A stretch of 40,029 nucleotides of DNA, from the NCBI GenBank assembly GCA_002343075.1, contig DDRH01000023.1:7193-47221 (forward strand), in the 5' to 3' direction. Source of the stretch: Phycisphaerales bacterium UBA2421 (lineage in GTDB: Bacteria; Planctomycetota; Phycisphaerae; Tepidisphaerales; Tepidisphaeraceae). Under the pieces are notes generated by a model, which ran no database searches, was not told the origin of the DNA, and was given only the letters and a program-made list of their open reading frames with translations. The position numbers and the translations under genes are program-made. This document shows, piece by piece, positions 6,530 through 16,089 of this stretch; within the stretch, counting starts at the first letter, position 1, and each line of letters starts with the position of its first letter.

Positions 6530-9500
6530 TCAGCCCGTAATCACGATATTGCCAAACACCTGCCCGCCGATGGTCTGGCTGCTGATCGCCTTGGCTTGCA
6601 CGGTCGAGCCGGCCTGGATGTTGCCATCCACCTGCAGATCAACGATTGTGCGCTTACTGCGGAGGAACCCGCCGGTAAGGATACTTCCGGTGATGTCCAC
6701 CAGATCGATGTTGCGCGTTACAAGGAAGCTGGGGCTGGCAAAGTCGCCGCCGACAGTCAATCTGCCCACGCCGAGCGCCACGTTCACCTGTCCGAATAGC
6801 GACCCGCCAGTGCGCATCGAGACAAGCGCGCCGTCGCTGCCGGTCACAACCAACCGCGAAGTGCCCCGGAAGGTACCGGAGATGTCAACGACGTTCACCC
6901 GACCCGAAACTGCCAGGCTGCTACGCTCGACCGCACCCCCGCGAACGGTGAAGTTATCCAGCCCGCCGCTTTGTAGCGAAAGCCCGATCACGTCGCTGAC
7001 GGTGGTGATTCGCCCGATCTTCTGGCCATAGCTCATGCGCATCGGGAACTGGTTTGACGTAAACGGAATGGTGACGCCTTGCGAGTCAAACGGGTCGCGA
7101 GCCTGAATCTGGTAAGCCTGCATCGATCCGAGATCGCCAACTGCGGTGAAAAGGCTGTCGGCAATCAGGCCGTTGTTGCTCACGCCCTTGCGCTTGGGCG
7201 CCGAAGCGGTGGTGCCGAGGTGGGCGTGCAGGTCGGTGAGTTCGTTGGGCCGCGTGCCGAAGAACTGATCAAACTGCGAGCCTTCGCTCTGCCGGACTGA
7301 CGCGGTAAACGCTGTCGTATCGAGCCGCTTGCCGATGCCATTGGCCACGACCGACCCACCGCGGCCGCCCATATCAAAGCTGGAAGATCGAATGCCGTAG
7401 CCGTCTACATTGATGGCATTGACTACGCCGGTTCCGCCTGCCTGGACCGTGCTGGCAATCATACCAAAGCCGCCGTTGACTCTGATGCTACCGATGTCGG
7501 CGGCACGAATGTATGAGCCTATGATCCCACCCACACCGTTGAGGTTGATGGTGTTCAACTCAAAAATCGGCTGCGCGGTGGTGTCAGCCCCGATGTCAAC
7601 GACTGTGAAGACCTGCGGGAGTTCAGTTGTATCTTCATAGTCGGCAATGACAGCGATGTCGTTGTTGATGATCGCGCCGTTGTCGAGTTCGATCGTGAGG
7701 ATCGCCGTGTTTGATACCACATCACCACGGATGTCAGAGCCGAGGCCCTGGTTCTCGATCCTCGTGATCACACCGCCGACATAGATGCCCGACCGTGCAA
7801 CCTGCCCAGTGCCCGTGGGCAAGACACCTTCGCCAATGTTAATGCGTGTGATGACGTTTCCACTGATCTGGATAGGCTCATTGATGCCTTCAAACACGGC
7901 CGGCGTGCCGGAGTTGTCGGCATTGGCAACGATGGTGCTGACATTGCCTCCAATGTTGATGTTACCCAGACCGCGGTTCGAGCGAACATTGATAACGCTG
8001 CCGGTGACATTCACGCCGACGCGCTGATCAATGAATGGATACGCCGTCGGAATCTGCTGAGCGATCTGGTTGAGCGCGACACCGAGCAATTTCGGCGTGA
8101 GGCCGATCGTCTGGCCGGTGAGGTTACCAATGCTGGTGGCGTTGACATTGACAATCTCGCCGCCGCTGGCATTGCTGATCGTGCTAAACAAGCCGCCATT
8201 AATGTCGAAGACGTTAACCGGTGCAGCACCGGTCACATCGAGCGTAAGGTCATTCGGGCCGCCCGCCAGCGCGAGGCCGCTTGCCGCGATCGGTCGCCCT
8301 GTGCCATTGACCGTAATCTGAGCAATGTCCACCACGGCGTTGCCACCACGCGGGAAGCTGGTGATCTTCATTCCGGTGCTGCTGGTCAGGTTCACCAGCG
8401 CCACACCCGAGCGCCCGCCGGACGTGCTGCGAATGGCATAAGGCGTGTATTGAATCTGGCCAACACGATTCACCGTCCCGCCCGAAGGCTGGCCAAACCC
8501 GCCAGTATTGGGTGTGATGGCGACGGGTTCAACCGTGAAGTCAGTACCCGAGTCGTCGGTCAGGGTGACCGCCTGATTCGCCGGAACCGTTACGGTCTCG
8601 CCGCTACCCGATGATCCAAAGAAGGTGTCGCGGAAGACGGTTCCGCCGACATTGATATAGCGGACATTTCCACCCGAGCCAGTATCGATTGCCGGGCCGC
8701 CGGCGCCGATTGTGCCAAAATCGCCGGCCACGTCGATCAACCCAATTACGCCATCGCTACCCGACGCGTCAGAATTCGCGACGAAATAGCTTGCTGTGAG
8801 GGTTGACATGTTTCCCGCACGCACCACGCCGATCGCCCGCTTGGTGATAAAGTTGCCCAGCAATGTTCCCGCGGCTTCGACGACTTGATAGTCGACGCCG
8901 ACTGCCTGGGTACGATCGACCGAACCGGTTGACGGGTCGGCGTCGAACAAGTTGATTGCCAGCACGTCAGAACCTTCGGTACCTGTGGCCTTAAGAAGCC
9001 CAACAGTACCCTTGCGCACATGCAGATCGGGGGCAGAACCAATCCCACCGCCGACGACGTAGCCGATACTTTCGGCGGTAATGGCGCGCAGGTTGCCTGA
9101 CGCGACGTAGTACCTGCCCGTCAACAAGCTGTGGGCAATGGTCTCACTTGCACTGATCACGCCGAGATCGCCGTCGAGCACGGTGAAGCTGTCAACCGGG
9201 CGAAGACTCGCGTCCTGGTCGGTCAGAATCGAGCCGCGCGAGTCAACCGCACCAAAGTTGATGTCAGCAGCGCCGCGCACGGTGAGCGTGTAATTGCCAG
9301 CCGGGCGCCCGAGGACGACACCGCGCTGAGTGAGAGTCGGTCCATCAAACAACTGGTCGCCAAACCCGCCAACCGCCAGCCGGTACACGCCAGCTTTTTC
9401 AGCAGTAAACTGAAACGGCTGGTTCAGGTTGTTCACACGGCTGTTACCCTGCGCGTGGCTGTAATCCGACGCAATCAGCCGATTGTCGGGGTCAAAAACG

Positions 9501-10894
9501 CCGACGTTGAGCGGACCATTTGTATCGAGATCCACCGTCACCGTCTGCCCAGCGAGCAGCGGCAGGCCATAGTAGTCGTTGAAGTCGTCGACGTTCACTG
9601 CGGCATTGATCGTGCCATCGATCACCGCGACATCGCCTTCATTGAGGCCCGAATCAAAGTATGTGTAAAGGTATTGCGGCGTGGCGAAGGTGTCGTTCAC
9701 CAACTGCCCGGCCATGGTCGCGGCACCGATAAAGCCGCGCTGGAACAGTGTGTCGGAGCCGGTTAGAGGCGCTATCCGAAACTCTACTTCCTTGATATGC
9801 GTTGTCAGTTCTGTAGCGGGGCGCGACGCCTGCGCCCGCGCCGAGCCGTAAAAGTCTTCAAATGTGACGATCTGGCCGATGCGGCCCGTGACGTTAATGT
9901 CAACGCCGGTGTTGTAGCCGAAGTTGCCGCCACGGACGTCGTCGTCGTCCAGGTCATCGGTGCCGATGCTCGAACCGACAATAAGGTTGCGAATGTCACC
10001 GTTAACAGAGAAGTTATCGTTGAATGTGGCGACCTGACCCTGGCCCGCCAGCCCGAACGCATCGCCGGTGAGCAGAGCGCCGGTGTAGAAAGTATCGATC
10101 GACCCACCAAGGCTGACGACGCCCGTGGTGATACCGCCGATGAGAACCTTGCCGACGGTGACGCCCGGGGCAGACTCGACACCAGCAATGAGCACGCCGT
10201 TGGTTGGCGCGGGCATCACGCCGATGCCCGGCACAGGGAAATCGCCCTGCTGATCGCCGTAGGTGAGAATCGGTCGATCGGCCGACGGCTGGACGGCAGC
10301 GGGATATGCGCTGTCGGCGATATCAAACGCGCCAATCACCGCGCCGCCGGCGTTGGTGATCGTCAGGGTTTCGGCGGTGCTGCCGGGCTCGAAATTGTTG
10401 AACCGAATCGTCTGCGACGTGCTAAAAGGCTGCATCGGCCGGGCAATGCCGGTAGCGGCCACTTCGGCAATGCTTATAAAACCGGACTCGTCGCCGGCGG
10501 AGATGTAGATCTTGAAAATGTCCGCCCCAATCTCGGCATCGACCGCGGGTAGGTCGATCAAGGTTCGCTGGCCCACGGGGATCGCCAGATCATCATCACC
10601 AGGGTGAATCTCAAGGGCGAGGAACTCTGCGGTGATATTGCCGCCCATGGCGACGCGCACCACCCCGCTGGCCGACTCAAACTCGAAAGTGTCGACGATG
10701 GCCGCGCCGGTATTCGGATTGACCCCACCGCCAGAAAACGTGGTGAGCAGTTGACGACGTTCGAGCGTCTCGACCGTTGCCTTGACAGCGGACCGAACAC
10801 GACGATTGCTGCGGACGCCTTTCAGGCCACTGCGATGCACATCCTTAGAGCTACTGCGTTGCATACCCTTGAAGCTACTGCGTTGCATACCCAT
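6530..10894 (-). CDS. Large extracellular LEPR-motif protein with beta-helix-like repeats and a PPC domain
   Basis: A 1454-residue protein, the largest in the window, with GGAGG 7 bases before its ATG. Residues 1-40 are strongly basic and contain 8-residue repeats. They are followed by VETLERRQLLT (about 44-54), a planctomycete LEPR-XLL-type motif. Residues about 398-545 look like a bacterial pre-peptidase C-terminal (PPC) beta-sandwich (DYYGLPLLAGQTVTVDLDT ... GVYRLAVGG ... AGNYTLTV). Most of the rest is a run of short strands ending in 'I-x-V-x-G' or 'G-x-I-x-x-I', as in right-handed beta-helix or autotransporter-like stalks. No classical signal peptide, membrane anchor or PEP-CTERM signal is seen; it ends QVFGNIVITG. 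A surface or matrix role is inferred; ligand unknown. It is a single-gene unit with its own terminator. Confidence 0.75.
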   Translation of the reverse strand: MGMQRSSFKGMQRSSSKDVHRSGLKGVRSNRRVRSAVKATVETLERRQLLTTFSGGGVNPNTGAAIVDTFEFESASGVVRVAMGGNITAEFLALEIHPGDDDLAIPVGQRTLIDLPAVDAEIGADIFKIYISAGDESGFISIAEVAATGIARPMQPFSTSQTIRFNNFEPGSTAETLTITNAGGAVIGAFDIADSAYPAAVQPSADRPILTYGDQQGDFPVPGIGVMPAPTNGVLIAGVESAPGVTVGKVLIGGITTGVVSLGGSIDTFYTGALLTGDAFGLAGQGQVATFNDNFSVNGDIRNLIVGSSIGTDDLDDDDVRGGNFGYNTGVDINVTGRIGQIVTFEDFYGSARAQASRPATELTTHIKEVEFRIAPLTGSDTLFQRGFIGAATMAGQLVNDTFATPQYLYTYFDSGLNEGDVAVIDGTINAAVNVDDFNDYYGLPLLAGQTVTVDLDTNGPLNVGVFDPDNRLIASDYSHAQGNSRVNNLNQPFQFTAEKAGVYRLAVGGFGDQLFDGPTLTQRGVVLGRPAGNYTLTVRGAADINFGAVDSRGSILTDQDASLRPVDSFTVLDGDLGVISASETIAHSLLTGRYYVASGNLRAITAESIGYVVGGGIGSAPDLHVRKGTVGLLKATGTEGSDVLAINLFDADPSTGSVDRTQAVGVDYQVVEAAGTLLGNFITKRAIGVVRAGNMSTLTASYFVANSDASGSDGVIGLIDVAGDFGTIGAGGPAIDTGSGGNVRYINVGGTVFRDTFFGSSGSGETVTVPANQAVTLTDDSGTDFTVEPVAITPNTGGFGQPSGGTVNRVGQIQYTPYAIRSTSGGRSGVALVNLTSSTGMKITSFPRGGNAVVDIAQITVNGTGRPIAASGLALAGGPNDLTLDVTGAAPVNVFDINGGLFSTISNASGGEIVNVNATSIGNLTGQTIGLTPKLLGVALNQIAQQIPTAYPFIDQRVGVNVTGSVINVRSNRGLGNINIGGNVSTIVANADNSGTPAVFEGINEPIQISGNVITRINIGEGVLPTGTGQVARSGIYVGGVITRIENQGLGSDIRGDVVSNTAILTIELDNGAIINNDIAVIADYEDTTELPQVFTVVDIGADTTAQPIFELNTINLNGVGGIIGSYIRAADIGSIRVNGGFGMIASTVQAGGTGVVNAINVDGYGIRSSSFDMGGRGGSVVANGIGKRLDTTAFTASVRQSEGSQFDQFFGTRPNELTDLHAHLGTTASAPKRKGVSNNGLIADSLFTAVGDLGSMQAYQIQARDPFDSQGVTIPFTSNQFPMRMSYGQKIGRITTVSDVIGLSLQSGGLDNFTVRGGAVERSSLAVSGRVNVVDISGTFRGTSRLVVTGSDGALVSMRTGGSLFGQVNVALGVGRLTVGGDFASPSFLVTRNIDLVDITGSILTGGFLRSKRTIVDLQVDGNIQAGSTVQAKAISSQTIGGQVFGNIVITG
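10810..10881 (-). repeat. 24-bp tandem repeat encoding basic octapeptides
   Basis: Three adjacent 24-base units (10810-10833, 10834-10857, 10858-10881) all end in ACTGC on the plus strand and vary elsewhere; a partial fourth runs into the start codon. They encode SSFKGMQR, SSSKDVHR and SGLKGVRS at the N-terminus of the large LEPR-motif protein. Conservation of period and of Lys/Arg positions points to tandem duplication inside the coding region. Confidence 0.7.
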
Positions 10895-11323
10895 GGTGCG
10901 AACCTCCGAGACAGTTCACCCGCGCCCGCCGTCAAACTCTGACGGTGTTGCGGTGACTGCATGTTGTAATCAACGTAATTTGAAACACGCCTGCTTAAAC
11001 CGGGATGATCGCCGACGACATCGGTGACCCACACCCGGGGTTGGCCTTTTGCTCATCATCCTCAATTCCAGACCAGCCTGCATCACTGCCAAGCCGTCCG
11101 GCTGCGGGGCCGACCGCGTGCATTTTTCACGTCCGGTCGAACCCTTCCCCACCGGTGTGCGACGGCCAATTGCCGATCCGCACCGACCGATAAGAAACCA
11201 AAAACTACAGCCCGGATATCGGGGTGTCAAAGCCGCTCGAACCGTACGACAACCCCCCTCTGGCACACAACCTTTTCCGATTGTTGCCCCGGCGGCGGGA
11301 ATCGTGCTAAAACTCACATCGCC
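10895..11323. other. Divergent intergenic region without a gene
   Basis: This 429-base gap separates the large LEPR-motif gene from gatC. It holds the ribosome-binding site of the minus-strand gene (complement of 10901-10910) and should hold both promoters. Just before gatC, TGCTAAAAC at about 11305-11313 resembles an extended -10 box only about 11 bases from the ATG. With no ribosome-binding site there, the gatC message could be nearly leaderless. No RNA gene or convincing ORF was seen. Confidence 0.4.
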
Positions 11324-11659
11324 ATGCCGAACAACACCGAAATCGACGGAAAAACCGCAGACATCACCGAACTCCGCCATCTGGCCAAACTGGCCCGGCT
11401 GGCGGTTGACGATGAGCAACTGGCGAAGTACGGCGATCAATTGCATGCGATTCTTGCCTATGTCCAACGAATCAGCGGGGCCGACGTCAACGGAATCGAC
11501 CCGATGGCCCATCCGTTACCCGTCAGCAACGCTTTTAGAGACGACGCCGTCGGCAATTCATTGCAATTGGAAAGCATTCTCCAGAATGCCCCCGAGACCG
11601 ACGGGCCGTTCTTCAAAGTGCCCAAGATCATCGGCGGTGGTGACGACTCGGCGGGGTAG
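11324..11659 (+). CDS. gatC: Aspartyl/glutamyl-tRNA amidotransferase subunit C
   Basis: A 111-residue GatC, slightly longer than the usual 95-100. GatC is the small belt-like subunit that holds GatA and GatB together in the GatCAB complex, which converts Glu-tRNAGln and/or Asp-tRNAAsn to the amidated forms. Typical features are ITELRHLAKLARLAVDDEQL near the N-terminus and VNGIDPMAHPLPVSNAFRDD in the middle, ending FFKVPKII. The ATG at 11324 gives the normal start; longer in-frame extensions upstream have no family similarity. gatA follows after 128 bases. gatB is not in the window. Confidence 0.92.
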   Translation: MPNNTEIDGKTADITELRHLAKLARLAVDDEQLAKYGDQLHAILAYVQRISGADVNGIDPMAHPLPVSNAFRDDAVGNSLQLESILQNAPETDGPFFKVPKIIGGGDDSAG

Positions 11660-11728
11660 CCATCGTGGTGATGTCCAATCGGCTGAGAGGGCTGCATTTC
11701 GGCACCTGCCAGTGCCAGATCGATCACA

Positions 11729-11757
11729 TTGACTCGGCGACCAGACCGGCTGAGAAT
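11729..11757 (+). promoter_or_regulatory. Possible internal promoter for gatA
   Basis: TTGACT (11729-11734, 5 of 6 consensus bases) and GAGAAT (11752-11757, 4 of 6), with TG placed just before the -10, are 17 bases apart and end 30 bases before the gatA ATG. It may give gatA transcription independent of gatC. Confidence 0.35.
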
Positions 11758-11787
11758 TTTTTGAGTTTTCTGTACCACCAACCACCC

Positions 11788-13260
11788 ATGACATTTGACA
11801 CTCTCATCGCAGCCAAAAATGCCGTCGCCTCAGGGCAGGTCTCCGCTGTCGAGCTTGTGCGGGCCACCCTCGACCGCATTGCAGCGGTCGAGCCGGACAT
11901 CGGCGCGTTTAACAGCGTGTTTAACGAAGACGCCCTGAAACAGGCCAAGCGGATTGACGATGCCAAACACCCCGGCCCGCTCGCCGGGGTGCCGATCGCG
12001 GTGAAGGACAACATCTGCACTTCGCACGGAAAAACCACCTGTTCTTCCAAGATATTGGCCAATTTTCACGCGCCCTATGATGCGACGGTCATCAAAAAAC
12101 TGCAGTCGGCGGGGGCGATCATCATTGGCAAGACCAACTGCGACGAGTTTGCCATGGGCTCGTCGACGGAAAACAGTGCGTTCAAACTCACACATAACCC
12201 GTGGGACGTTTCGCGCGTACCAGGCGGAAGCAGCGGCGGGTCGGCGGCGAGCGTTTGTGCCGGGCTTTCCCCCGGCGCGCTCGGAAGCGACACCGGCGGA
12301 AGCATTCGCCAACCTGCGGCGCTCTGTGGCATCGTCGGCATCAAGCCCACCTACGGGCGCGTCAGCCGATATGGACTCGTCGCCTACGCCAGCAGCCTCG
12401 ACCAGATAGGCACCTTCGGCCGAACCGTCGCCGATGCCGCTCTACAGTTGCAGGTCATCGCCGGGCACGACCCGATGGACTCGACCAGCTTCAATGAGCT
12501 TGTACCAGACTACTCCGCAAGCCTCGAACAGCCGCTGAAGGGCCTGCGGATCGGCATCGCCAAGGAATATAACTTGAGCGAGGGTCTTGACTTACAAGTA
12601 AGGCAGGCCATCGACGCCGCGATCGAGACCTATCGCTCCCTGGGTGCTGTGGTCGTCGATGTCAGCCTGCCCAATACGTCGTACGGCATCGCGGCGTATT
12701 ACTTGATCGCCACCTGCGAGGCATCCAGCAATCTCGCCCGATACGACGGCGTACACTTCGGACACCGCACGGCCGACAAGGTTAGCGATATTGTCGAATT
12801 GTTCAGCAAAAGTCGCGCCGAGGGCTTCGGCCCGGAGGTGCAGCGGCGCATCATGCTGGGCACCTACGCGCTCTCAAGTGGTTATTACGACGCATTTTAC
12901 GTTCGTGCGCTCAAGATTCGCCGGCTGATCAAGAACGACTTCGACCGTGCCTTCGAGCAGTGCGACGTCATTGCGTGCCCCAGCAGCCCGGTGCCAGCGT
13001 TCAAAATCGGCGAAAAAACCGACGATCCGCTGAGCATGTATCTCTGCGACGTGTTTACAGTGACCGCCAATATCGCTGGCATCCCGGGCATCAGCATCCC
13101 CGCAGGCTTCACCGACGGCTCAACCAGCGACGGCAAACCCCTGCCGATCGGCCTGCAACTGCTCGGACCGGTCTTTAGTGAAGAAAAGCTGCTGCGCGCG
13201 GCAAGGATGTTTGAAACGGCGACGGAGTTTCACTCAAGGCGGCCTAGCATAGATCATTGA
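11788..13260 (+). CDS. gatA: Aspartyl/glutamyl-tRNA amidotransferase subunit A
   Basis: A 490-residue amidase, the normal GatA length. It hydrolyses glutamine and passes ammonia to GatB for amidation of misacylated tRNA. The amidase-signature triad is complete: Lys73 in AVKDNIC, cis-Ser148 in PGGSSGGSAA and nucleophile Ser172 in DTGGSIRQPA. The spacings match S. aureus GatA (K79, S154, S178). The ATG at 11788 begins MTFDTLIAAKNAVASGQ and is the family start; the open frame upstream of it is not conserved. The C-terminal half, with SGYYDAFYVRALKIRRLI and ITANIAGIPG-like segments, is also canonical. comEC follows 76 bases later. Confidence 0.95.
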   Translation: MTFDTLIAAKNAVASGQVSAVELVRATLDRIAAVEPDIGAFNSVFNEDALKQAKRIDDAKHPGPLAGVPIAVKDNICTSHGKTTCSSKILANFHAPYDATVIKKLQSAGAIIIGKTNCDEFAMGSSTENSAFKLTHNPWDVSRVPGGSSGGSAASVCAGLSPGALGSDTGGSIRQPAALCGIVGIKPTYGRVSRYGLVAYASSLDQIGTFGRTVADAALQLQVIAGHDPMDSTSFNELVPDYSASLEQPLKGLRIGIAKEYNLSEGLDLQVRQAIDAAIETYRSLGAVVVDVSLPNTSYGIAAYYLIATCEASSNLARYDGVHFGHRTADKVSDIVELFSKSRAEGFGPEVQRRIMLGTYALSSGYYDAFYVRALKIRRLIKNDFDRAFEQCDVIACPSSPVPAFKIGEKTDDPLSMYLCDVFTVTANIAGIPGISIPAGFTDGSTSDGKPLPIGLQLLGPVFSEEKLLRAARMFETATEFHSRRPSIDH

Positions 13261-13336
13261 GTTGACATGTCGGGCGTATGTTCGCCCGCGCGCCCGTCAT
13301 CGCGTTCGAGTCATATTTAGATCAACGGAAGGCCCC

Positions 13337-15868
13337 ATGCGCAGCATTACGCCGCCTGCCAGCGCACCCCCCTCCTTCCGCGCATGGCTCGCAGATCAGA
13401 TTGCCCGCCGTCCCGCGGTGCCGGTGGCTGCGGCGCTCATGACCGGCATCGCGCTGCATGATTCGGCACCCGTTCATCCCTGGTATTGGCTCGGGCTTGC
13501 CGTCGTGTGCGCCTCGGCTGCTGGCTGCTATCGACAACGGGCGGTGCTCTCGTCGGCATTTCTGATGTTGGCCATCCTCATTGCCGGCGTCGCGGTCGCG
13601 CAGCTATCGAAGTATCGATTTGTCAGCGATCACATCTTCCACTTCAGCACCGAGCAACCCCGGCTGGCGCAGTTGGAGCTTTACATCGAGCGGCAGCCGC
13701 GGATTTTGGCCGACCCGTTCGCGGTCGGTCGGGCCCTCCCGCCGAAGCAGGTTTGTGTGGCCCGGGTCACGCGGGTGCTCACCTGGAACGGCTGGGTCGA
13801 GTCCGATGGCGGGATTCTTGTTCAAATCGATCAGCCGCACCCGCGATTGGCCATCCACCAGACCGTGCGCGTACTCGGCATGCTGCAGCGGCCAAGCCCG
13901 GCGATGAATCCCGGGCAGTTTAACTGGGCCGACTACTACCGCGAGCAGCGCGTGCTCTGTTCGATTGGCATCGATCATGCTGACAATATCTCGATCATTA
14001 CGCGCGATGCGCCATCGGTTTTGACAAAGCTTCGATCCGGCGTGCGCCATCTGCTGGCTGCGGGCTTTCCCGAGGCGGTTTCCCTCGATCATGCCTTGCT
14101 CGGCGCGTTGCTTCTCGGCGACCACGACCCGGAGTTGCGCGACGTGCAGGAGCAGTTCCGAAAAACCGGTACGAGTCATCACCTCGCCATCAGCGGCATG
14201 CACATCGCGGTGCTGGGCGCGGTCGTGCTGGCAGTATGTCACCTGCTGCGGCTCTCGCCGCGCGCGGCGATGTGGGTATCGACACTGTTTGTCGTGCTCT
14301 ACGGCGTGGTGGCGCTCCCCTCCCCGCCGGTGATTCGGTCGGTGTTGCTATGCGTTATTTTTTCGATCGGCATCGTCTCTCGCAGAAGCGTCGATGCAAT
14401 TCAACTGCTGGCCATCAGCGTTATCGCGATGCTGCTCTATCACCCGCTTGATCTGTTCAATGCTGGTTTCCAGCTCAGCTTCGGTACGGTTCTTGGCCTC
14501 ATCTTGTTCACCGAGCCACTCGCGCGATTCATCTGGCGCGACGACCCGGATATCGAAGTCTTGAGGAGCTTTCACAAACTTTCACCGAGACAACTCGCGC
14601 GCGACCAGTTTAAGCGAAAGGCGCGAACCATTCTCGCCGCGGCGGTCGTGGCGTGGGTGGTGTCGTTACCCCTGATTGCCTATCACTTTGAGCAACTCAA
14701 TCCGTGGGCGATTCCAGGAAGCATCCTGCTCGCCCCGTTTGTGTTTGTTGCCCTGGTTGGCGGCTTTCTCAAGGTCGTGCTGACGTTGCTATTCCCCGCG
14801 GCGGCACCGGCGTGGGCTGTGATGGCAACACTGCCGATGGAAGCCATGCGCGACATCGTAGGCGTGCTCGCATGGCTGCCCGGATCGGACGTGCCCCTGC
14901 CTGCCCCGCCGCTGTGGATTGTGGTGGCGTTTTACATCGTCCTCGTCATTCCCCTGCTTCCAATCACCACGACGTCTCTACGGCGAAGCGTCCGCGCCTG
15001 CTGCACCGCGGCGGGGGTGGGATTGCTGGTGGCGCCGTTTGTGTTCGGGTTTCGCGCCCTTGATGCCGTTGCACCACGGGCGGATGAGCTTTCAATCACA
15101 TTGCTGAGCGTCGGCGCGGGTCAGTGCGCTGTGATCGCGCCACCGCGGGGCAAGCTGGTGCTGATCGATTGCGGCTCTGCGACGCTGCGCGATCCACTTC
15201 GTAAATGCATCGCGCCATTTGTGAGGCATCTGGGGCGATGGAGCGTGGGCCGGGTGATTCTGAGCCACGGCGATTTCGATCACATCAGTGCCGCAGCGGA
15301 GGTGGTGGAGGCATACGGGGTAAATGAAGTGATGACCAGCGCGCACTTCGCGCGCCTGTCCGCGGGCAACCCACCGGCGGAGGGATTGCTTCGCTTTCTT
15401 GAATCAACCGATCGCACCGTGCTCGAACTGATTCCCGGCAACCGAATCAACCTCGGCGGCGGCGCGATGATCGACGTGCTCTGGCCCCCGCGCGACAGTG
15501 ATTTATCCAGCAACGACAGCGGGCTTGTGCTGCGCCTGACTTTCGCCGGGCGATCCGTGCTACTCCCCGCCGACATTCAAGCCGCGGCACAGATGTTACT
15601 GCTTGAAGCGCCCGACCAGCTCAAGGCCGACGTCCTCATCGCGCCACACCATGGCAGCGCCGAAAAGACCACCGCGGCATTTCTGCAGGCGGTCGACGCG
15701 CAAATCGTAATCAGCAGCAACGACCGGACACTCAGCGGGAAACAGGTTGACTTCGAAGCCCTCACCGCCGGGCGTGTGTTACATCGCACCAATCGTCAAG
15801 GCTCGGTGACGCTGCACATGTCGCGCGCCGGCGAATTGACAGTGACAACATTTGAGTCGGTGAGATGA
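13337..15868 (+). CDS. comEC: ComEC/Rec2 family DNA-uptake channel
   Basis: An 843-residue polytopic membrane protein that carries single-stranded DNA across the inner membrane during natural transformation. The N-terminal part has several hydrophobic segments and a DUF4131-like soluble region. The central competence domain holds the hallmark HHLAISGMHIAVLGAV followed by multiple membrane spans. The C-terminal metallo-beta-lactamase-like domain has SHGDFDH at 643-649 and HHGS at 771-774, so its metal-site motifs appear intact. The ATG at 13337 is chosen because GGAAGG lies at 13327-13332; the upstream frame is basic and not conserved. Length and domain order are normal. Competence itself is inferred, as no ComEA or DprA is in the window. 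Confidence 0.93.
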   Translation: MRSITPPASAPPSFRAWLADQIARRPAVPVAAALMTGIALHDSAPVHPWYWLGLAVVCASAAGCYRQRAVLSSAFLMLAILIAGVAVAQLSKYRFVSDHIFHFSTEQPRLAQLELYIERQPRILADPFAVGRALPPKQVCVARVTRVLTWNGWVESDGGILVQIDQPHPRLAIHQTVRVLGMLQRPSPAMNPGQFNWADYYREQRVLCSIGIDHADNISIITRDAPSVLTKLRSGVRHLLAAGFPEAVSLDHALLGALLLGDHDPELRDVQEQFRKTGTSHHLAISGMHIAVLGAVVLAVCHLLRLSPRAAMWVSTLFVVLYGVVALPSPPVIRSVLLCVIFSIGIVSRRSVDAIQLLAISVIAMLLYHPLDLFNAGFQLSFGTVLGLILFTEPLARFIWRDDPDIEVLRSFHKLSPRQLARDQFKRKARTILAAAVVAWVVSLPLIAYHFEQLNPWAIPGSILLAPFVFVALVGGFLKVVLTLLFPAAAPAWAVMATLPMEAMRDIVGVLAWLPGSDVPLPAPPLWIVVAFYIVLVIPLLPITTTSLRRSVRACCTAAGVGLLVAPFVFGFRALDAVAPRADELSITLLSVGAGQCAVIAPPRGKLVLIDCGSATLRDPLRKCIAPFVRHLGRWSVGRVILSHGDFDHISAAAEVVEAYGVNEVMTSAHFARLSAGNPPAEGLLRFLESTDRTVLELIPGNRINLGGGAMIDVLWPPRDSDLSSNDSGLVLRLTFAGRSVLLPADIQAAAQMLLLEAPDQLKADVLIAPHHGSAEKTTAAFLQAVDAQIVISSNDRTLSGKQVDFEALTAGRVLHRTNRQGSVTLHMSRAGELTVTTFESVR

Positions 15869-16089
15869 GCCGTGATTTCAGGCGATTCTGACTCCCTGCG
15901 CCAACATCCGCAATCCTACTTGTTCGCGTCAAACTGCGCAATTTGTGCCGCGATTAACGCCCGAATTGTGGAGTGCATAAAGTTTTTTATTGCCTCGGCG
16001 CACTGCCACGTTAGTTTACACAGTGCACCCCCAAAGCCCGGTCAGCGGCGGGAGTGCGGGGATATGCCCACGTCGTCAGGAGAACGATG

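Noticed and set aside
13271..13288. CGGGCG-TATGTT-CGCCCG hairpin as gatA terminator
   Set aside because: Only a 6-bp stem and no T-run follows; too weak to list as a terminator.
13262..13290. A perfect TTGACA as a comEC promoter
   Set aside because: No acceptable -10 box lies 16-18 bases downstream (the sequence there is CCCGCG), and the site touches the gatA stop.
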